A DNA stretch of 17,584 bases, taken from contig NZ_JYJG01000455.1 of assembly GCF_000955955.1 (NCBI RefSeq), positions 1 through 17,584 on the forward strand, read 5' to 3'. This document shows positions 14,318 to 17,584 of the stretch, piece by piece. A program made the position numbers and the translations under genes. The notes under the pieces were generated by a model. The model did not search any database. It worked only from the letters and a program-made list of their open reading frames with translations, and was not told where the DNA came from. Each line of letters opens with the position of its first letter. The stretch's first letter is position 1. This DNA comes from Lentzea aerocolonigenes. Its GTDB lineage: Bacteria; Actinomycetota; Actinomycetes; Mycobacteriales; Pseudonocardiaceae.

Positions 14318-14326
14318 ACTGTACAG
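14318..14326 (-). promoter_or_regulatory. Leaderless -10 and CTGTACAG palindrome at the MarR gene
   Basis: TACAGT (14323-14318, minus strand) is followed by 7 nt and ATG. It is embedded in the perfect palindrome CTGTACAG (14319-14326), a possible autoregulatory half of a MarR operator. Confidence 0.45.
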
Positions 14327-14388
14327 CAATACTGACGAGCTGTGATGAGCCGAAACACGCCTGCATTGCTCCAAATGGACGCCAAATA

Positions 14389-14406
14389 TAGCTGACAAGA
14401 CAGCTA
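14389..14406. promoter_or_regulatory. Inverted repeat TAGCTG-N6-CAGCTA
   Basis: This 18-bp dyad has 6-bp arms and lies in the AT-richer 135-bp gap between the divergent MarR and solute-binding protein genes, 40 bp before the latter's start. It is a candidate MarR operator. Confidence 0.4.
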
Positions 14407-14445
14407 AATTGGTCAGTGTCGAAGCCTGACGAAGGGAGCTCTGGC

Positions 14446-15564
14446 ATGACGGTCGGTCGACGTGGACTGCTCGCGGGTGGCGCGCTCGCGGCGGCGGGGA
14501 TGCTCGCCGGCAGGGGAAGTGGCGAGGCCGCGCCCTCGGGTCCTGTGGTGCGTGAGGAAACCAAGAGCCTGGATCAGCTCCACCGGGAGGCGAAGGCCGA
14601 GGGCGGCACTCTCGTCGTCTACGCGGGCGGTGACACCGCGACTCAGCAGGACGGCAACAAAGCCGCCTTCGAGAAGACGTTTCCCGGCATCACCGTGAAG
14701 ATGGTCGTGGACTACAGCAAGTTCCACGACGCCCGCCTCGACACCCAGCTGGCCACCGGCACGCTGGTGCCCGACGTCGTCCAGCTGCAGACGCTCCAGG
14801 ACTTCCCGCGGTGGAAGGCCGAAGGCGCGCTGCTGCCCTACAAGCCGGCCGGGTTCTCCCGGATCCACCCCGCCTTCAAGGACTCCGACGGCGCCTGGAC
14901 CGGCATCTTCGTCGACGCCTTCTCGATCATCCACAACACCGGCCAGACCGGTTCGGCCCCGCCCACGACCGCGGCGGACCTCCTCGACCCGCGGTGGAAG
15001 GGGCGGATCGTCTCGACGTTCCCCAACGACGACGACGCAGTGCTGTTCCTCTACAAGCTGATCGTCGACAGGTACGGCTGGGACTGGCTGGCGAGGTTCG
15101 TCGCGCAGGACGTGGCCTGGGTGCGCGGCACGCAGGAACCGGCGGACCGGGTGGAGGCGGGCACCGCGGCCGTCGCGCTGGGCACCGACGGCGCGCTCGT
15201 GCCCGGTGCCGGGACGAACACCCGGTTCGTGGTGCCGGCCACGGATCCGTTCATGGCCTGGGCTCAACGTGCCGCGATTCTCAAGGGCGCCAAGCATCCC
15301 GCGGCGGCGAAGCTGTACCTGAACTGGTGGCTGTCCGAGCAGACCCAGTCGGACTTCTACATGTGGCCGGTCCGCACGGATGTCGCGCCGCCCCAGGGTT
15401 ACCGCCCGATCTGGGAGTACCGCAACGCGAACTTCGCGGGCTTCGAACGGTTCATGGGCGACCGGCGTCTGGTCGAGGCCTTCCGCCAGCAGCTGACGTT
15501 GTACGTCGGCGAGGTCCACGGCGCGCCGTCGCCGGGCTGGCTGGGTCTGCACCCCGGCCGGTGA
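14446..15564 (+). CDS. Orphan Tat-exported ABC-type solute-binding protein
   Basis: This is a 372-aa extracellular substrate-binding protein of the bacterial solute-binding family that includes iron, thiamine and polyamine binders (SBP_bac_6/8 type). The N-terminus VGRRGLLAGG, followed by a hydrophobic stretch, is a twin-arginine signal. The domain begins near TLVVYAGGD and shows FEKTFPGITVKMVVDYSK, the hinge PPTTAADLLDPRWKGRI and the C-terminal HPAAAKLYLNWWLSE. Two points are odd. There is no lipobox Cys after the signal (LAGRGSG where LAGC is normal), and no permease or ATPase gene is adjacent. It may be released or use a transporter encoded elsewhere. The ATG at 14446 has AAGGGAG 7 nt upstream. 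The ligand is unknown. Confidence 0.85.
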   Translation: MTVGRRGLLAGGALAAAGMLAGRGSGEAAPSGPVVREETKSLDQLHREAKAEGGTLVVYAGGDTATQQDGNKAAFEKTFPGITVKMVVDYSKFHDARLDTQLATGTLVPDVVQLQTLQDFPRWKAEGALLPYKPAGFSRIHPAFKDSDGAWTGIFVDAFSIIHNTGQTGSAPPTTAADLLDPRWKGRIVSTFPNDDDAVLFLYKLIVDRYGWDWLARFVAQDVAWVRGTQEPADRVEAGTAAVALGTDGALVPGAGTNTRFVVPATDPFMAWAQRAAILKGAKHPAAAKLYLNWWLSEQTQSDFYMWPVRTDVAPPQGYRPIWEYRNANFAGFERFMGDRRLVEAFRQQLTLYVGEVHGAPSPGWLGLHPGR

Positions 15565-15573
15565 GCACGGCCC

Positions 15574-15639
15574 TTGACAGTTGTTGACGGTACGTGCCGC
15601 GAGCGCCCTCGCGCATTCGTCCGCTTCTACGGTGACCTC
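15574..15639 (+). promoter_or_regulatory. Shared CAZyme promoter module, copy B (GH12)
   Basis: TTGACA (15574-15579) and TTGACG (15584-15589) form the same 10-bp-spaced repeat as copy A. CGCCCTCG and a -10 TACGGT (15628-15633) follow at identical offsets. It begins 10 nt after the stop of the solute-binding protein gene, so the GH12 gene has its own promoter. Confidence 0.7.
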
Positions 15640-15672
15640 AGCGACAACGTTGTCCCGAAAGGAAGTGCTCGA

Positions 15673-16470
15673 ATGCAGCCAACGGGGATGTTCGCCCACC
15701 GGTTTCGCGTCGTTCTCGCCACGGCCGCTCTCGCGCTCGCCGCCGTGATCGTCCAGGCCTCGCCCGCTCAGGCGGCCAAGACGTGCAACTCGGGCGGGTC
15801 GTACGACATGGGCAAGTACTGGATCAGCAACAACCTCTGGGGTGCCGGTTCCGGCTCCGGCTGGCAGTGCATCTGGAACAACTCGCAGTCCGGCAACAAC
15901 ATCAGCTGGGGCACCAACTACAGCTGGTCCGGCTCGGGCAACTCGGTCAAGTCCTACGACGCGGCCATCCTCGGGTGGCACTGGGGCTGGCGCCGCACCG
16001 GCACCGGTCTGCCGGTGCAGCTCTCCGCCAACAAGAACGTCAACACCGGCTTCACCTACAACGTGCGGCACAGCGGCGGCGCCATGAACGTCTCCTACGA
16101 CATGTGGCTGCACCCGATGTCCAACCCCGGCGGCGGCACCACTCCGAGCGACGAGGTGATGATCTGGACGTACCGGGCCGGCGGCGCCGGCCCGGCGGGC
16201 ACCCTCCAGGCGACCGTGAACGTCGCGGGCACCAGCTGGGACCTGTACCGCGGCCGGATCGGCGGCTCGACGGGCTGGAACGTCTACTCGTTCGTGCGCA
16301 AGGCGAACACCAGCTCGGCCACGTTCAACGCGCGCGACTTCCTGAACCACCTCGTCGGGCGCGGCTGGATGAGCAGTTCGAAGTACCTCACCAGCGTGCA
16401 GGCGGGCACGGAGGTCTTCACCGGCAGCGGGCAGCTGGACGTCACGAACTTCTACGCCAACGTGGGTTGA
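15673..16470 (+). CDS. Secreted GH12 endoglucanase/xyloglucanase
   Basis: This is a 265-aa secreted enzyme with signal peptide 1-35 (ending in SPAQAA). The rest is a single GH12 beta-jelly-roll: NNLWGAGSGSGWQCIW (53-68), SWSGSGNSVKSYDAAILG (84-101), MNVSYDMWL (138-146), SDEVMIW (159-165) with E161 as nucleophile, GWNVYSFVR (201-209), and SVQAGTEVFTGSG (241-253) with E247 as acid/base. C38 and C66 probably form the usual N-terminal disulfide. GH12 enzymes cut beta-1,4-glucan, mixed-linkage glucan or xyloglucan. There is no binding module or linker. The ATG at 15673 follows AAAGGAAG; a longer frame from 15574 would translate the promoter module and is rejected. GH2 follows after 98 bp with its own copy of the regulatory repeat. 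Confidence 0.93.
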   Translation: MQPTGMFAHRFRVVLATAALALAAVIVQASPAQAAKTCNSGGSYDMGKYWISNNLWGAGSGSGWQCIWNNSQSGNNISWGTNYSWSGSGNSVKSYDAAILGWHWGWRRTGTGLPVQLSANKNVNTGFTYNVRHSGGAMNVSYDMWLHPMSNPGGGTTPSDEVMIWTYRAGGAGPAGTLQATVNVAGTSWDLYRGRIGGSTGWNVYSFVRKANTSSATFNARDFLNHLVGRGWMSSSKYLTSVQAGTEVFTGSGQLDVTNFYANVG

Positions 16471-16526
16471 GCACTTCAGCGGCGTTGGTGGTCGACAGGG
16501 TGCCGCGGACCCGCCCTCTGCTCGCT

Positions 16527-16560
16527 TTGACAGTTGTTGACAGTGCGCCGCGCGATACCT
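16527..16560 (+). promoter_or_regulatory. Shared CAZyme promoter module, copy C (GH2), partial
   Basis: TTGACA (16527-16532) and TTGACA (16537-16542) with the same 10-bp step are followed by GTGCGCCGCGCGATACCT. The first roughly 35 nt match copies A and B. The downstream CGCCCTCG and TACGGT boxes are missing, and the start codon comes only 27 nt after the repeat, so the promoter layout differs here. Confidence 0.6.
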
Positions 16561-16568
16561 CAGGTGGT

Positions 16569-17584
16569 GTGATCTTGGCGATTCGTCGGTCGAACAGAAC
16601 GGTCAGAGGGCTGGCACTGGTCCTCGGCTGCGTGCTCGTGGCGGGAGTGTGCGGTCCACAAGGGACAGCACAGTCCGCACCGGCGCAGCAGGTGCAGGCC
16701 GCAGGGCGGGCAACGGACTTCACCGACGCGTGGAAGTTCCTGCTGGTGAACAAGACAGGGGCGGACGCGCCGCTGCCGGGCGCGAACGACCCGGCTTGGC
16801 GGGACACGCGGCTGCCGCACGACTGGAGCATCGGCTTCGACCCCGCGCAGGGACCGAACACCAACCCCGGCACGGGTTTCCTGCCCGGCGGTCTCGGTTG
16901 GTACCGCAAGACCTTCACACTGCCGTCGTCGATGGCGGGCAAGAAGGTGTCGATCGAGTTCGACGGCGTCTACATGGACTCCGAGGTGTATCTCAACGGC
17001 ACCTTCCTCGGTCGTCACCGCTACGGCTACACGGGTTTCTCGTTCGACCTGAGCCCGCGCGCACACACCGACGGCACCCCGAACGTGCTCGCGGTCAAGG
17101 TGCGCAACCAGACGCCGAGCAGCCGGTGGTACTCCGGCAGCGGCATCTACCGCGACGTCAGGCTGGTCGTCACCGAGCCGACGCGCATCACGCGCCAGGG
17201 CGTGCAGGTGACCACGCCCAACCTGGCGACCACGATCAAGTCCGGTTACGCCACGATGCGCGTGGCCACCACCGCGGTGAGCGACGGCGGCGCCCAGGCG
17301 GAGATCGTCTCCACGGTCAAGGACGCGCGCGGACAGGTCGTCGGCACGGGCACCGCACGCGCCGCCCTGACCGTGCAGCCGAGCACCACGACCACCGAGG
17401 TGCGGATCGACCGGCCGGTCCTGTGGTCGGTGGACCAGCCGCATCTGTACACAGTGGACACCGAGGTCAGGGTGAACGGCAAGGCCGTCGATGCGGTCAG
17501 CACGCGCACGGGCGTCCGTTACTTCGCGTTCGACCCGGACAACGGCTTCTCGCTCAACGGTGTGGAGATGAAGCTCAAGGGCGT
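16569..17584 (+). CDS. Secreted GH2 beta-galactosidase-like enzyme, partial
   Basis: The first 338 codons of a glycoside hydrolase family 2 enzyme are present; the frame is open to the window edge. A basic, hydrophobic signal sequence (RRSNRTVRGLALVLG, then to about residue 50) precedes the sugar-binding domain. That domain begins TDFTDAWKFLL and shows LPHDWSIGF, GGLGWYRKTF, FDGVYMDSEVYLNG and SSRWYSGSGIYRDVRL, typical of GH2 beta-galactosidases. The immunoglobulin-like domain follows (about 205-320), and FDPDNGFSLNGVEMKLKG marks the start of the TIM barrel. The catalytic glutamates lie beyond the window. The start may be GTG 16569 or TTG 16575; AGGTGG is 7 nt before the latter. Confidence 0.9.
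   Translation, partial: MILAIRRSNRTVRGLALVLGCVLVAGVCGPQGTAQSAPAQQVQAAGRATDFTDAWKFLLVNKTGADAPLPGANDPAWRDTRLPHDWSIGFDPAQGPNTNPGTGFLPGGLGWYRKTFTLPSSMAGKKVSIEFDGVYMDSEVYLNGTFLGRHRYGYTGFSFDLSPRAHTDGTPNVLAVKVRNQTPSSRWYSGSGIYRDVRLVVTEPTRITRQGVQVTTPNLATTIKSGYATMRVATTAVSDGGAQAEIVSTVKDARGQVVGTGTARAALTVQPSTTTTEVRIDRPVLWSVDQPHLYTVDTEVRVNGKAVDAVSTRTGVRYFAFDPDNGFSLNGVEMKLKG

Noticed and set aside
15574..15672. Upstream start giving a 298-aa GH12 protein
   Set aside because: It would translate the conserved promoter module and add 33 residues ahead of a normal signal peptide.
14413..16350. 645-aa open frame antisense to the solute-binding protein and GH12 genes
   Set aside because: It spans two well-supported genes and their promoter module, has no recognisable domain and has biased composition.

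Overview
The window is high-GC DNA in the style of a soil actinomycete. The supporting signs are GTG/TTG starts, leaderless promoters of the TANNNT-N7-start type, Thr-rich linkers in secreted enzymes, and 'AQAA'-type signal peptide ends. The gene families suggest Pseudonocardiales (Lentzea, Saccharothrix, Amycolatopsis or relatives), but that placement is inference. The main theme is extracellular polysaccharide breakdown. Seven secreted carbohydrate-active enzymes lie in 17.6 kb: a CBM13-GH62 arabinofuranosidase (cut by the left edge), a GH18 chitinase with CBM5/12, a CE1-type esterase, a CE4 polysaccharide deacetylase, a GH16 glucanase-like enzyme, a GH12 endoglucanase/xyloglucanase, and a GH2 beta-galactosidase (cut by the right edge).

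Layout. 1-1278 (-): GH62. 1501-2959: a probable copper-response block, with DUF305 lipoprotein and DUF6153-like protein (-) divergent from a DUF4396 membrane protein (+); two TACCC-N5-GGGTA-type copper boxes lie in the shared promoter region. 3002-3808 (-): a small secreted repeat protein and a DUF1579-like protein. 3930-6248 (+): chitinase, with a DasR-type box GGTCTGGACC upstream. 6288-7155 (+): AraC regulator plus VOC protein operon, closed by a strong hairpin. 7199-7452: no convincing gene. 7480-7989 (+): small membrane protein. 8098-9710 (+): esterase plus deacetylase operon. 9766-10134: C-terminal remnant of a galactose oxidase-like copper radical oxidase. 10202-10894 (+): DJ-1/PfpI protein. 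10875-12215 (-): XRE regulator with a long alpha-helical C-terminus. 12403-13254 (+): GH16. 13258-14310 (-): a frameshifted NAD(P)-binding reductase behind its MarR regulator. 14446-15564 (+): an orphan Tat-exported solute-binding protein. 15673 onward (+): GH12, then GH2.

The most notable finding is a shared promoter module. GH16 and GH12 carry a 66-nt upstream element that aligns without gaps at about 77% identity. It starts with two TTGACA copies exactly 10 bp apart and ends in a common TACGGT -10 box. The GH2 gene carries the same direct repeat and the following roughly 20 nt. This points to one unidentified regulator controlling three plant-cell-wall or beta-glucan enzymes, separate from the chitin (DasR-like) control of GH18. 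I see no rRNA, tRNA, CRISPR array, insertion sequence or phage gene.
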